Source of the DNA: KBS-96 sp963722585
GTDB lineage: Bacteria; Acidobacteriota; Terriglobia; Bryobacterales; Bryobacteraceae
Assembly: GCA_963722585.1 (NCBI GenBank)
Contig: CAVRNU010000064.1
Location: 1 to 64,000 of the forward strand
Length of the DNA: 64,000 bases
Direction of reading: 5' to 3'
Positions 52,360-61,743 of the stretch are shown here, one piece after another; positions within the stretch are counted from its first letter, which is position 1, and the number at the start of each line of letters is the position of its first letter. The notes under the pieces are model-generated. The model was not told where the DNA came from. It saw nothing but the letters and a program-made list of their open reading frames with translations, and ran no database searches. The position numbers were made by a program, and so were the translations under genes.

Positions 52360-53397
52360 ATGCCCGCGATTTTGCTCGGCCAGCTAGCGGCGCAATTGGA
52401 TTGCGAACTGGCCGGAGATCCCAACATCGTCATCGGCGGCGTGTCTACCCTGGACAAGGCTGAAGCGGGACAGCTCAGCTTTCTGGCCAACCTGAAATAT
52501 AGCCCGAAGGTAAAAGAGAGCCGCGCTTCGGCGATTCTTGCGGCTAAGCGCCTGATCGATACGGAAGCCGCAACGCTGATCTCTTCAAATCCGTACTACG
52601 ATTTTGCGCGGGCGCTGGCGCTGTTTTACGAGGCGCCTGAAGTTCCGAAGGGCGTCCATGCGACGGCAGACATCGCAGCGACGGCGCGCATAGGCGACAA
52701 TGCCGCTATTGGGGCATATGCTGTCATTGGCGGGAACGTGACCATTGGAGCGAATGCAACCATTTACCCTCACGTAGTGGTCTATGAGGGTTGCGTCATT
52801 GGCGACCATTTCACCGCTCACTCGCATGTCTCGGTTAGAGAAAACACACAGATCGGCAACCGGGTGACGTTGCACAATGGAGTGGTTGTGGGCGGGGATG
52901 GCTTCGGGTTCGCGAAGAATTCCGACGGCAGGCAGTTCAAAATTGTGCAGACGGGGCGCGCCGTGTTGGAGGACGATGTGGAAGTTCAGACTTTGACTTC
53001 GATTGACAAGGCAACAGTGGGGGAAACACGAGTCAAGCGGGGAGCAAAAATCGACAGCCTGGTGCAAGTGGGGCACGCTTGCGTGGTCGGCGAAGACAAT
53101 ATTATTTGCGCGCAAGCGGGGCTTGCAGGCAGCACCGTCTTGGAAGCAAGCGTGACGATGGCAGGCCAATCGGGTTCGGCGGGTCATCTCACGATTCGCA
53201 AAGGAGCGACCGTTTACGCTCAAGCGGGAGTCGGGCATGACGTTCCGGAAAACACGGTGGTCGGCGGATCACCGGCATTTGAAGCGCGCGAGTGGCGGCG
53301 CGCCTGCACGGCTTTCGCGAGACTTCCCGATCTGCTGAAGACCGTGCGTCAATTAGAGCAGCGCATCGACGAACTCGAGCACAAACTCGCCCGTTGA
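52360..53397 (+). CDS. lpxD: UDP-3-O-(3-hydroxyacyl)glucosamine N-acyltransferase
   Basis: 345 residues. LpxD adds the second acyl chain in lipid A synthesis. The N-terminal uridine-binding domain (GGVSTLDKAEAGQLSFLANL) is followed by a left-handed beta helix of hexapeptide repeats (IGDNAAIGAYAVIGGNVTIG), the catalytic His region HNGVVVGGDGFGFA and a C-terminal helix. The ATG at 52360 gives the usual length but has a weak ribosome site. Isolated from lpxA, lpxB and fabZ. Its presence supports a Gram-negative outer membrane. Confidence 0.94.
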   Translation: MPAILLGQLAAQLDCELAGDPNIVIGGVSTLDKAEAGQLSFLANLKYSPKVKESRASAILAAKRLIDTEAATLISSNPYYDFARALALFYEAPEVPKGVHATADIAATARIGDNAAIGAYAVIGGNVTIGANATIYPHVVVYEGCVIGDHFTAHSHVSVRENTQIGNRVTLHNGVVVGGDGFGFAKNSDGRQFKIVQTGRAVLEDDVEVQTLTSIDKATVGETRVKRGAKIDSLVQVGHACVVGEDNIICAQAGLAGSTVLEASVTMAGQSGSAGHLTIRKGATVYAQAGVGHDVPENTVVGGSPAFEAREWRRACTAFARLPDLLKTVRQLEQRIDELEHKLAR

Positions 53398-53467
53398 GGC
53401 CTTTGAATAAGAACGGTATTCCAGGCCGTTCGATTTGTTATTTTCCAGAGAATTTTCGCGAATATTT

Positions 53468-54268
53468 ATGTCCGAGTCGCCAAACGATTACTTCCACCGT
53501 CCTGTCGCGTACAAGGACGAAGCCTTCATCGAAAGTCACGAAGCACGGCCGTTGCGCATGCTTTCCGAATATCTATGGCCACTGGCGCATCTCGAGGAGG
53601 AGCGCATCCAGGACACCATCGTTTTCTTTGGCTCTGCGAGAATTTCGGCGCACGGTCCGCTGGGACATTACTACCGAGAGGCGCAGGAACTGGCGCGGCT
53701 GGTTACGGAATGGTCGAACAGCCTGAACGAACCTACGCACCGGTTTGTGGTGTGCTCGGGCGGCGGACCGGGCATCATGGAGGCGGCAAACCGCGGTGCT
53801 GCCGAAGCCGGAGGGAAGACAATCGGGCTGAACATTGGTTTGCCTTTCGAGCAGAGGCCGAATCAGTTCATTACGCCGGAGCTGTCGTTTGAATTCCACT
53901 ACTTCTTCATGCGTAAGTTCTGGTTCGCTTACCTCGCGAAAGCGCTGGTCGTATTTCCGGGAGGATTCGGAACGCTGGATGAGATGAGCGAGATTCTGAC
54001 TCTGGCGCAAACAAAAAAGCTCGAGAGCAAAATTCTAATTGTTTTGTATGGGTCGAAATTCTGGAAGGAAGTCGTGAACTGGGACGCGCTTGTGGAATAC
54101 GAAGTGATTGCGCCCGACGATCTCGACTTGTTTCAGTTTGCCGACGATCCGGAGGTAGCGCTTTCGATATTGAGGGATGGATTGACGCGGTACTATCTCG
54201 AGCCGGAAGAGGTGCTTGCGAAGAAGGCAGAGGAAGCTCCCGAGATTGCTCGATCGCGGTTGTCGTAG
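53468..54268 (+). CDS. LOG-family protein (nucleotide phosphoribohydrolase-like)
   Basis: 266 residues, Rossmann-like. The LOG motifs are present: VCSGGGPGIMEAANRGAAEA near residue 95 and FPGGFGTLDEMSEILT near 163. LOG proteins cleave ribose 5-phosphate from nucleotide monophosphates, the cytokinin-activating reaction in plants and a nucleotide-salvage reaction in bacteria. It is longer than plant LOG (about 215), with an N-terminal extension like bacterial PpnN-related forms. Start at 53468 with a poor ribosome site. Confidence 0.85.
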   Translation: MSESPNDYFHRPVAYKDEAFIESHEARPLRMLSEYLWPLAHLEEERIQDTIVFFGSARISAHGPLGHYYREAQELARLVTEWSNSLNEPTHRFVVCSGGGPGIMEAANRGAAEAGGKTIGLNIGLPFEQRPNQFITPELSFEFHYFFMRKFWFAYLAKALVVFPGGFGTLDEMSEILTLAQTKKLESKILIVLYGSKFWKEVVNWDALVEYEVIAPDDLDLFQFADDPEVALSILRDGLTRYYLEPEEVLAKKAEEAPEIARSRLS

Positions 54269-54279
54269 GGCGTTGCCTT

Positions 54280-55497
54280 TCAGGACGCGGGCTCGAATCG
54301 TAGTGCGCCGAAGCTCACAACGCTATTAGCGTCGATCTGCCATTGGCGGTAGTCGAGAAGTTCGCCGCGTAAAGGCGGCATCACTTTGAGGAATGTGTAA
54401 AAGGAGGAGGCTCCGCACCACTTCAGGTCGTCCTGACTCTCCTGGACAAGGCTCCAATAGGAATGGGCATCGCCAGCGACGATTTGAGAGATTCGTTTCC
54501 GGTCGCGATCTTCCACGCTCAGCATTTCGCCTTGGCTCGCTTGAGCAAGCAACCGATCGCCATAGCGCCGCCCCATGTGCGCCATATCGACACCTAAGAT
54601 CCAGAAGAGGCGCTTACCTTCCCTGACGTTTATATTGGCGAGTGTATCGAGGAAGCGGCTCACGTGCTCGTCCTGTTCCGGCGATCCTCCTTCATAAATG
54701 CTTTTTACGTAGGGCCCGCAGAGGATGGGCAGGATGCGCACGGAGGGGCCAAACAGATGCTGCAGGAAGACGACCTGAAATTCGATGGAATGCTCGACAG
54801 CGTGACAGTAGTCCTCCATGCGAACGGCTTCGGGCGCCGCCGCGGCCAATTCGTCGACGAGTTTGGTTTCGGTTGCGGCTTCCCCATACGGCGTGATGAA
54901 GTTCTTCCTGGTCAGGCCGAATTTATCAGGTGCTCCATAGTGGGACGTTCCCAGAATCACTACTATGCGATCGGTAGCGTGATTTACTGGAATCGCGCCG
55001 TACGCGGCACGGTAAGTGTCCCATCCGCCATCCGGACTTACATGGGGCGCGGCAATGGCGAGTGTCGAAGCGGCGCCTTGTCCGGAACCGATTCTGGCTG
55101 TCATCAGCGAAGAAAGTTCTCCATGTTGTACCGGATAGGCGGAGCCGGCAAAGATGGACGGCCTTACGGGCGCTCGAGCGAATTCTGCTTCACGGCCGTT
55201 GCGAATGCGGCGGTAGTTCTCGTTCTCCAAGAAACCTGCGGCGTTCAGGGAATCGAAAAGATTTTGTTCGATGGGGCCTATTTGAATCTCGCCGGTAATG
55301 CGGACGATTTCAGCTCGCAAGTCGAGCTCGGAGTGAGCGCCATCGAAACATTCCAACAACGGGACCAGAACCGGAGGAACTACGAGAACCGAGTCCGAAA
55401 ACCGATACGGGTCGCGGATTACGAGTCCGGGCCGCGAGGGATCGGGAGATGGCATGAAATCGAGATTAAATCGCAGACGGGGAAGGTTCTCGGTCAC
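54280..55497 (-). CDS. Memo-like protein (AmmeMemoRadiSam system protein B) with N-terminal extension
   Basis: 405 residues. Residues about 115-405 are a Memo/extradiol dioxygenase-like domain: His in AIAAPHVSPDGG, VVILGTSHYG, the His-Glu in HAVEHSIEFQVVFLQHLFG and WILGVDMAHMGRRYG. The first 110 residues (VVPPVLVPLLECFDGAHSEL) look like a winged-helix or PqqD-like binding domain. Usual partners AMMECR1 and a radical-SAM protein are not adjacent. The function of the system is unsettled. The start is GTG at 55497. Confidence 0.85.
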   Translation of the reverse strand: MTENLPRLRFNLDFMPSPDPSRPGLVIRDPYRFSDSVLVVPPVLVPLLECFDGAHSELDLRAEIVRITGEIQIGPIEQNLFDSLNAAGFLENENYRRIRNGREAEFARAPVRPSIFAGSAYPVQHGELSSLMTARIGSGQGAASTLAIAAPHVSPDGGWDTYRAAYGAIPVNHATDRIVVILGTSHYGAPDKFGLTRKNFITPYGEAATETKLVDELAAAAPEAVRMEDYCHAVEHSIEFQVVFLQHLFGPSVRILPILCGPYVKSIYEGGSPEQDEHVSRFLDTLANINVREGKRLFWILGVDMAHMGRRYGDRLLAQASQGEMLSVEDRDRKRISQIVAGDAHSYWSLVQESQDDLKWCGASSFYTFLKVMPPLRGELLDYRQWQIDANSVVSFGALRFEPAS

Positions 55498-55539
55498 GCC
55501 TCAATTGTACGAACCACATATTTTGATAGCCTTGCCCGT

Positions 55540-56415
55540 ATGAATATTCATCGTATTGCGGTGTTCCTGTCGATTGTGAGCTGCGCTTCTCTTCAAGCGC
55601 AGTCTCTGCCGGTCAAATGGGAGGAACTGACGGCCGCCGATTTTGTGAAAGCGTTGGAGAAGGCCCAGGACACCTGTGTTCTGCCGTTCGGAATTCTGGA
55701 GAAGCATGGTCCGCAGCTTCCGCTTGGCACCGACTTGTTGAACGTTCGATATGCTTCGCTGCACGGAGCGGAGGAAGAATATGCGGTGGTCTTTCCCGAA
55801 TATTATTTCGGACAGATTTTTGAGGCTAGACACGAACCTGGAACAGTGGCATACAGCGCACATCTGCAACTCGAACTGTTGCAGGAAACGACCGACGAGA
55901 TGGGGCGGAATGGCTGCAAGAAGATCGTCATCGTGAATGGGCACGGCGGCAACAATCATTTACTTCCTTATTTCGCGCAGACGCAGATGGCGTCGCCGCA
56001 CGATTATGTTGTGTACGTCTACTGGCCGGACACGGAGGAGAGGAATCCGCCGGGGCGGCCGGCGTTGCACACGAAGACCGACGCGCACGCCGGCGAATCG
56101 GAAACATCTCACACGATGGTGGCGCGGCCGGATCTCGTGCATCTCGACCGCGCGAAAAGCGAGGATGGGTCGGACCAGAACCGTCTCGATCTGCCGAGGA
56201 GCCTGTATACGGGCATCTGGTGGTACGCGAAATTTCCCAATCACTATGCGGGCGACGCCAGCTACGCGAATACGCAATTAGGGGAGTTCGACATGAAGGC
56301 CTGGGCGCACGGAATAGCGGGAGCGATTCGGGCCGCGAAGGCCGACAACGTCAGCCTGCGATTGCAAAAGGAATTCTACGAGAAATCGACGCATCCGATC
56401 GACACCAAGCAGTGA
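55540..56415 (+). CDS. Secreted creatininase-family amidohydrolase
   Basis: 291 residues with a signal peptide (IAVFLSIVSCASLQAQ). The creatininase fold motifs are LEKHGPQLPLGTD near residue 52 (Glu, His, Asp metal ligands) and IVNGHGGNNHLL near 130. Family members hydrolyse creatinine or mature tetrahydrofolate-like and peptide substrates, usually in the cytoplasm, so export is unusual but seen in Acidobacteria. The ATG at 55540 is used; the same frame is open far upstream because it is antisense to the Memo gene. Confidence 0.87.
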   Translation: MNIHRIAVFLSIVSCASLQAQSLPVKWEELTAADFVKALEKAQDTCVLPFGILEKHGPQLPLGTDLLNVRYASLHGAEEEYAVVFPEYYFGQIFEARHEPGTVAYSAHLQLELLQETTDEMGRNGCKKIVIVNGHGGNNHLLPYFAQTQMASPHDYVVYVYWPDTEERNPPGRPALHTKTDAHAGESETSHTMVARPDLVHLDRAKSEDGSDQNRLDLPRSLYTGIWWYAKFPNHYAGDASYANTQLGEFDMKAWAHGIAGAIRAAKADNVSLRLQKEFYEKSTHPIDTKQ

Positions 56416-56429
56416 TGGCCGCGGCACTC

Positions 56430-57587
56430 TTATACAAACAAGATGGAGACCGCCTGATCGATACTGGTGGTTTTCCCTGCCGGAGTCAGCAGTCCGGTCT
56501 CGAGATCGCGCCGGAACAGCGAGATGGTGCCAATCATCTGATTACCGACCAAGACCCAGCGGCCGGTCGGGTCGAGCGTAAAATTGCGTGGCTCGCGGCC
56601 AGGCGTTGCGGCGAAACCGAGCGAGCTTAGAGTGCCGCGCGCGGGATCAACGGCGAACATGGCGATACTGTTGTGACCGCGATTGGACGAGTAGACAAAC
56701 TTGCCGGTTGGATCGACCACGATCTCGGCGGCTGTACTTTCGCCGTGAAAATCTTCGGGCAGAGCAGAGATATTCTGAATGGAAGTCAGTGTGCCGGCCT
56801 TGCTGTCCCACCCGAGCACATCGACGGTAGACGCCATTTCGTTGACGCAATATGCAAACGGCGCTTTCGGATGAAACGCAAGATGGCGTGGGCCGGAGCC
56901 GGGTTTCGCGCTCCAATAGGGCGGATCGTTTGGCGTCAGCTTGGCGGTTGCTGGATCGAGCCGGTAGACCACGATGCGGTCGAGACCGAGATCGTTCACA
57001 AGAACGTAGCGATTATCGGGTGAAACAGTCGTGCAATGCGCGTGTGGTCCTTCCTGCCGCTCCGCATTTGGCCCATGCCCCGAAAACTGAAACTGCGATA
57101 CGGGAGCGCCGATGAGTCCCGTGCGGCTCAGACGAAAGGAAGCTGCGCTTCCGCTGCCGTAATTGGCGACAAACAGGTCGGATCCGGTGTGGTCCACAGC
57201 CAGATGACAGGGACCGGAACCGGCGGAGGCAACCGAATTCAGCGGTTTCAGCTTGCCATCGAGGTGATCGATCGCGAAACCGGAAACAAGTCCGCTGTGG
57301 GTGCCCTGATAATTCGACTCTTCATTCACCGCGTATAGGAAACGGTGGTTGGCCGACAGAGCCAGGTAGGTAGGGTTTGGCGTCTCCGCCACAAGTCCGA
57401 GAGGCATCAAGTCGCCCGACTCGCTTTGAAAGCGGAAGGCATAGATCCCCTTACTCGTCTTATGGGTATAGGTACCAACGTACAGCAAGTAACCAGATGG
57501 GGTGGTTTGGGCTGACAGCGGCCGGCTCCGCAGCAGCATCGGAGTCAGTGAAGAAGCTAATATCGATCGCCGTGTAATTCGGTCCAT
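56430..57587 (-). CDS. Secreted lactonase-family beta-propeller (6-phosphogluconolactonase-like)
   Basis: 385 residues. A Tat-like N-terminus (MDRITRRSILASSLTPMLL) leads into a seven-bladed propeller of the YbhE/lactonase family: SGYLLYVGTYTHKTSKGIYA, GPCHLAVDHTGSDLFVANYG, GPHAHCTTVSPDNRYVLVND and GREPRNFTLDPTGRWVLVGN. Cytoplasmic relatives open 6-phosphogluconolactone; exported ones probably act on other lactones. Convergent with the creatininase gene. Confidence 0.88.
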   Translation of the reverse strand: MDRITRRSILASSLTPMLLRSRPLSAQTTPSGYLLYVGTYTHKTSKGIYAFRFQSESGDLMPLGLVAETPNPTYLALSANHRFLYAVNEESNYQGTHSGLVSGFAIDHLDGKLKPLNSVASAGSGPCHLAVDHTGSDLFVANYGSGSAASFRLSRTGLIGAPVSQFQFSGHGPNAERQEGPHAHCTTVSPDNRYVLVNDLGLDRIVVYRLDPATAKLTPNDPPYWSAKPGSGPRHLAFHPKAPFAYCVNEMASTVDVLGWDSKAGTLTSIQNISALPEDFHGESTAAEIVVDPTGKFVYSSNRGHNSIAMFAVDPARGTLSSLGFAATPGREPRNFTLDPTGRWVLVGNQMIGTISLFRRDLETGLLTPAGKTTSIDQAVSILFV

Positions 57588-57734
57588 GCTTCCTAGATCT
57601 TACCCCTGCCGTTGAACTCGAACGGAATGCCGGCATTGGGAAGCTTAGTACTCCGAATAACTGGCCAATTGTTCTATAGTGTGAGGACCCGGTTCACGCC
57701 GGATGAACGCGCACTGTTCTTCGTCCGCACTTTT

Positions 57735-57947
57735 ATGCTTTCGAGCCCAACTTCCGCGCCCGCTGCCACTAAGCCCGATTGGCTCTCTTGGACATTGGGT
57801 ATACTCTTCTGGTTCGTTATCCTCTTATGCGGAATCGGCCTTCTGTGCATGGACTACATCCGCGAACTTTTCAAATGGGAGCGCCGACACGGTACCACAA
57901 CTCGTCCCGGCTCGACACGCGCACAGGCTAACACGGCCGAGAGATGA
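57735..57947 (+). CDS. Small single-helix membrane protein, hypothetical
   Basis: 70 residues with one strong membrane helix (WLSWTLGILFWFVILLCGIG) and a charged tail. The frame is open from a TTG at 57612, but the ATG at 57735 gives a cleaner protein. No family known. It could be a subunit or regulator; nothing in the context tells. Confidence 0.45.
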   Translation: MLSSPTSAPAATKPDWLSWTLGILFWFVILLCGIGLLCMDYIRELFKWERRHGTTTRPGSTRAQANTAER

Positions 57948-58034
57948 GGCGGACGCTCCGCGTCTATAGCCGCAATTTTTGCCAAGAACGCGTCTTTGCC
58001 GGCGTTCTATAACGGTTTTAGAGAAGGAGCGGCG

Positions 58035-58511
58035 ATGAAAGACGACAAGGTTCTGCGAGAGCATCTGACCTATCTGCTCAAAGGCGAAGGAGCTCACGTA
58101 GATTTTGAGGGAGCAATCAAGGACTTGCCCGTCTCCCTTCAAGGAAAAAAGCCGAAAGGGGCGCAGCATTCACCCTGGGAGGTACTTGAGCACATGCGCA
58201 TTGCGCAGTGGGATATTCTGGAGTTCACCCGCAACGCCAGTCATGTCTCACCCGAGTTCCCTGGCGGCTATTGGCCAAGCGCGCAAACACCGCCGGCTGA
58301 TGACGCCTGGGCCAAGAGCGCTCAGGCTTTTCGCGCCGACCTCGCAGCGATAGTTGAATTGGTCGAGAATAAATCGACAGATCTATCCGCCCCCATCCCG
58401 CATGGCGACGGGAAAACGATCCTACGCGAGGTGCTGCTTGTGGCGGATCACAACGCGTACCACTTGGGAGAACTCGTGCTGTTGCGCCGCCTGCTGGGAG
58501 CGTGGCAGTAG
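58035..58511 (+). CDS. DinB-family protein
   Basis: 158 residues, a four-helix bundle. The three metal-binding histidines are at EHMRIAQWD near residue 54 and DHNAYHLGEL near 138-142. DinB/YfiT-like proteins are metal-dependent thiol transferases or of unknown role. AAGGAG upstream fixes the ATG at 58035. Confidence 0.9.
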   Translation: MKDDKVLREHLTYLLKGEGAHVDFEGAIKDLPVSLQGKKPKGAQHSPWEVLEHMRIAQWDILEFTRNASHVSPEFPGGYWPSAQTPPADDAWAKSAQAFRADLAAIVELVENKSTDLSAPIPHGDGKTILREVLLVADHNAYHLGELVLLRRLLGAWQ

Positions 58512-58532
58512 TACTGCTTTAGCGGTTTGAGA

Positions 58533-58553
58533 GGCCCCCGCAGGTCGGGGGCC
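58533..58553. terminator. Hairpin between convergent genes
   Basis: GGCCCCCG (58533-58540) and CGGGGGCC (58546-58553) form a perfect 8-bp stem around CAGGT between the convergent DinB and VOC genes. Probably a bidirectional terminator; no T-run. Confidence 0.6.
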
Positions 58554-58587
58554 ATCAGGACAGGGGAAAGCGACGATAGCGCCCGGT

Positions 58588-59076
58588 TCAACTGCCTTGT
58601 GCAGCCGACTGGCTCATCTGCGCCATGGCCGCTTTCGCGCGTTTTTCCATTTCTGCCGGGGCCACATCTTCGACGTGGGTAGCCACCGACCATACATGAC
58701 CGAATGGGTCGGTGAGTTTTCCGTAACGATCGCCCCAGAACATGTCAGTCGGAGTCGCGTCGCTCTTTGCTCCCGCGTTGACGGCTTGCTTAAAAACGGA
58801 GTCAACATCCTCGACGTACAAAAAGATGCCGACGGGCGAGCCGCCTATGGTTTTTGGCGACTTGTTTCCCATCATTTCATCTGAAAGCATGATCATCGAA
58901 TCGCCGATCTTCAACTCTGCATGGCCAATCTTTCCTCCTGGAGCGCCCATCCGCATTATTTCGCTTGCTCCGAAGGCTTGTTTGTAAAAATCAATGGCGC
59001 GCGCGGCATCGCTTACAACGAGGTAAGGCGTCACGGCGTGGTAGCCAGCTGGGATCTTTTTAACTTGAGCAGCCAT
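58588..59076 (-). CDS. VOC-family (glyoxalase-like, PhnB-type) protein
   Basis: 162 residues. The fold is two beta-alpha-beta-beta-beta modules: YHAVTPYLVVSDAARAIDFY, KIGHAELKIGDSMIMLSDEM, then FKQAVNAGAKSDATPTDMFW and TDPFGHVWSVATHVEDV. This resembles PhnB-type and YdaG-like VOC proteins, commonly annotated as glyoxalase/bleomycin resistance; the real substrate is unknown. AGGAG 7 bases before the ATG at 59076. Confidence 0.9.
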   Translation of the reverse strand: MAAQVKKIPAGYHAVTPYLVVSDAARAIDFYKQAFGASEIMRMGAPGGKIGHAELKIGDSMIMLSDEMMGNKSPKTIGGSPVGIFLYVEDVDSVFKQAVNAGAKSDATPTDMFWGDRYGKLTDPFGHVWSVATHVEDVAPAEMEKRAKAAMAQMSQSAAQGS

Positions 59077-59157
59077 TTGTGTACTCCTCGCTTCAAACGT
59101 TATCACAGTTTGCGATCGTTCGTCCGGCTGCGCTGTCCGTGCTCAGCCGCCCGCGGA

Positions 59158-61662
59158 TCACTCGTCCCTCAACGCCGCCATCGGTTCAAGGGCAGCAGCG
59201 CGACGCGCGGGTCCATAACTCGCGAGCAGAGCAATCGCTGCGAGTAAAACGCTGGCTGTACCGATGGAGACGGGATCGTATGGCTTGAGTCCATACAGCA
59301 GCGTTGCGGCGGCGCGTGCTGCCAGCAGCGCAATCGCGACGCCGACCACAAGCCCCACGCCGACGAGCAGCACTGCTTCGCCCAACACCAGGCGAATCAC
59401 TCGCGCGCGGTCCGCGCCGAGGGCCATCCGCACGCCGATCTCGTTCCTCCGCCGCGCCACCATATACGCGATTACGCCATAGAGTCCAAGAGTCGCAAGA
59501 AGCCCAGCCAATAGCCCGAACCCTCCGGATAGGGTTGCCATCAACCGTTCGCGCAAAAGGGATTCCTCTAATTGCGCTGAAAACGATCGGAATTCGATTC
59601 CAATCGTGGGATTGTACGCCGCTACAGCAGTCTTCACCGCGCTCGTCAACCCTCCAGGCGAACCGGCCACGCGCAGTACGAAGGTGGCGCCTGGGCCAGG
59701 ATCATCGTCCTGCGCCACCGGAACGAAACCGATCGGCACGAAGTCTTCCCGTAGTTCGTAATATTTTGTGTTTTCGACCAGGCCGACAATCTGGATCAAC
59801 GGCTCCGGCTTCCCGGCCTCGGCTTCCAGGTGGAACGTGCGGCCCACCGGATTAGCTCCGCCAAAGAACTTGCGTGCGAATACTTCGTTCACAATCGCCA
59901 CTTTGGGCGCAGCGAGCGTGTCGCGATCGTTAAATTCGCGCCCGGCCAGCAGATGCGTTCCCATGGTTTGAAAGTAGCCGGGACCAACACGATTGAAATT
60001 GGACAGCTTTCCGCTCGCCGCCGCGGTTGTGCCGTCAGGACCGATATCGTTGTTCCAACCGGCGCCGCTCACCGGCGTGAACCAAACTTGCGCCGCTGAA
60101 ACCACGCCCGGAATTACAGACAGGCGATCATAGAGTTCGCGATAAACGGCCGGTATGCGCTCCTTCGCATATTGCGCGCGAGCAAAGTTGAGGTTGACTG
60201 TGAGTACGCCCTCGGCATTGAATCCGGCTTGGGTCGTAAGCAGATTGCGCAAAGTGCCGACAAAGAGCATCGCTCCCACAAGCAGCACCAAGGCAAGCGC
60301 CACTTGCGTCGCCACGAGGCCTCGACGGAGACTGAAGCGCTCCGGTCCTGCGGTCATGCTCCGTCCTCCCGCGCGCATGGCAGAGGCCGGCGACAGATAA
60401 GTTGCTCGCAGCGCCGGCGCGAGCCCGAATAAGACGCATGTCAATATGGCGAGAACCGCCGTAAATGCAAGCACGCCCCAGTCCACTGATAGGCCGACAA
60501 AGAGCGGATCATTTGATGTGCTGATGTAGCTGATCAGGCCGCGGCTCAGCGCCTGCGCCATTGCGACACCCAGCGCCGCACCGGCGATGGCAAGCAACAG
60601 GCTTTCAACCAGAAGCTGGCGCACCAGCCGCCACCGCGATGCGCCAATCGCAAGTCTCACGGCGATCTCGCGCTCGCGCACGCTCGCCCGCGCCAGCAGC
60701 AGATTCGCCAGATTCGCGCAGGCAATCAATAAGACTAAGCCGGCCGTCGCCATGAGCAGCCAAAGTGGACGTTCGTATTGTTCGCGTAAGCCAGAAATAC
60801 CAGTTCCTGCATCGGTCGCAGCCAGCTTGTTGGCCAAATATCGTTTGACTTGCTGAGACTTGTAAATTGGCGGTAAGGTCGCTCGCATAATTTCCGGTGA
60901 CAGCGCGTGCAACTGCGACGTAGCCCGCTCCGGGCTCCATCCCGGCTTCAAGCGTCCAATCATCGAGAGCCAATACGCGTGACGAACAGGAATGCGGCCC
61001 TTCTTATCGTCGGCCATCAAACGATCGGCGCAAAGCGGGATGGCGACGTCATAGCGAGACCCGACCTCGACGCCGAAGAACGCCGCGGGAGTGACGCCTA
61101 TTACGGGAAATGAATAACCGTCGAGACTGACGGTGCGGCCCAGGACTCCACGGTCGCCTCCGAATTCCCGCTGCCAGAACGCGTAGCTAATCACTGTTCC
61201 TGTGCCGGAGCACGTTTGGCTATCGTCTTGTGAGGTGAACGTGCGGCCTATCAGCGCGTTCACGCCGAGCGTACGAAAGAAATCGCCGCTCACGTAAACT
61301 CCTTCGGCGTACCGCGCTTCGCCCCCTTTAGCCAGATTGAGCCGGGTGTCGCTCCATGCGAGCACGCCCGTGAATGCCTGCTGCCGAGCTCGGATCTCAT
61401 CCCATTGCGCATATGTTAAGCGCGAACTGCGGGAGGAGAACCAGCCTGACCGCGCCGAGTTCTTCTCGAAGTCGATCGACACAAGTTCCTTTGGATTGCG
61501 CACAGGAAGCATCTTGAGGCGTATCGCGTCGATGAGCTGGAAAATCGCCGTGTTCGCGCCGATTCCGAGCGCCAGCGACAACACGGCGATGACGGCAAAT
61601 CCAGGGCTCTGCCTTAGCTGCCGTATTCCATAAGACACGTCCTGGGTGATCGATTCGAGCAT
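59158..61662 (-). CDS. ADOP-type ABC transporter permease, intact
   Basis: 834 residues: two MacB-core/FtsX halves in tandem, 8 membrane helices in all. Helix 1 is GFAVIAVLSLALGIGANTAI; the FtsX motifs are REREIAVRLAIGASRWRLVR (first half) and RRNEIGVRMALGADRARVIR (second). It ends in LEPMAALRDE. No stop or shift is seen, unlike the relative at 8325-10851. It lacks the extra N-terminal cytoplasmic domain many ADOPs have. No ATPase gene is nearby. ATG at 61662; GTG at 61668 is possible. Confidence 0.92.
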   Translation of the reverse strand: MLESITQDVSYGIRQLRQSPGFAVIAVLSLALGIGANTAIFQLIDAIRLKMLPVRNPKELVSIDFEKNSARSGWFSSRSSRLTYAQWDEIRARQQAFTGVLAWSDTRLNLAKGGEARYAEGVYVSGDFFRTLGVNALIGRTFTSQDDSQTCSGTGTVISYAFWQREFGGDRGVLGRTVSLDGYSFPVIGVTPAAFFGVEVGSRYDVAIPLCADRLMADDKKGRIPVRHAYWLSMIGRLKPGWSPERATSQLHALSPEIMRATLPPIYKSQQVKRYLANKLAATDAGTGISGLREQYERPLWLLMATAGLVLLIACANLANLLLARASVREREIAVRLAIGASRWRLVRQLLVESLLLAIAGAALGVAMAQALSRGLISYISTSNDPLFVGLSVDWGVLAFTAVLAILTCVLFGLAPALRATYLSPASAMRAGGRSMTAGPERFSLRRGLVATQVALALVLLVGAMLFVGTLRNLLTTQAGFNAEGVLTVNLNFARAQYAKERIPAVYRELYDRLSVIPGVVSAAQVWFTPVSGAGWNNDIGPDGTTAAASGKLSNFNRVGPGYFQTMGTHLLAGREFNDRDTLAAPKVAIVNEVFARKFFGGANPVGRTFHLEAEAGKPEPLIQIVGLVENTKYYELREDFVPIGFVPVAQDDDPGPGATFVLRVAGSPGGLTSAVKTAVAAYNPTIGIEFRSFSAQLEESLLRERLMATLSGGFGLLAGLLATLGLYGVIAYMVARRRNEIGVRMALGADRARVIRLVLGEAVLLVGVGLVVGVAIALLAARAAATLLYGLKPYDPVSIGTASVLLAAIALLASYGPARRAAALEPMAALRDE

Positions 61663-61743
61663 ATTCACCTATTCTTGCTATAAACGAACGACGGTGCTTT
61701 TGGTTAGGTCGGTGCTAATCTTTCTCTGGTACAGCCAAGTGAC

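Noticed and set aside
54664..55539. Extension of the creatininase gene upstream, giving 583 residues
   Set aside because: The first 292 codons are antisense to the Memo-like gene and contain no signal peptide; the ATG at 55540 starts one.
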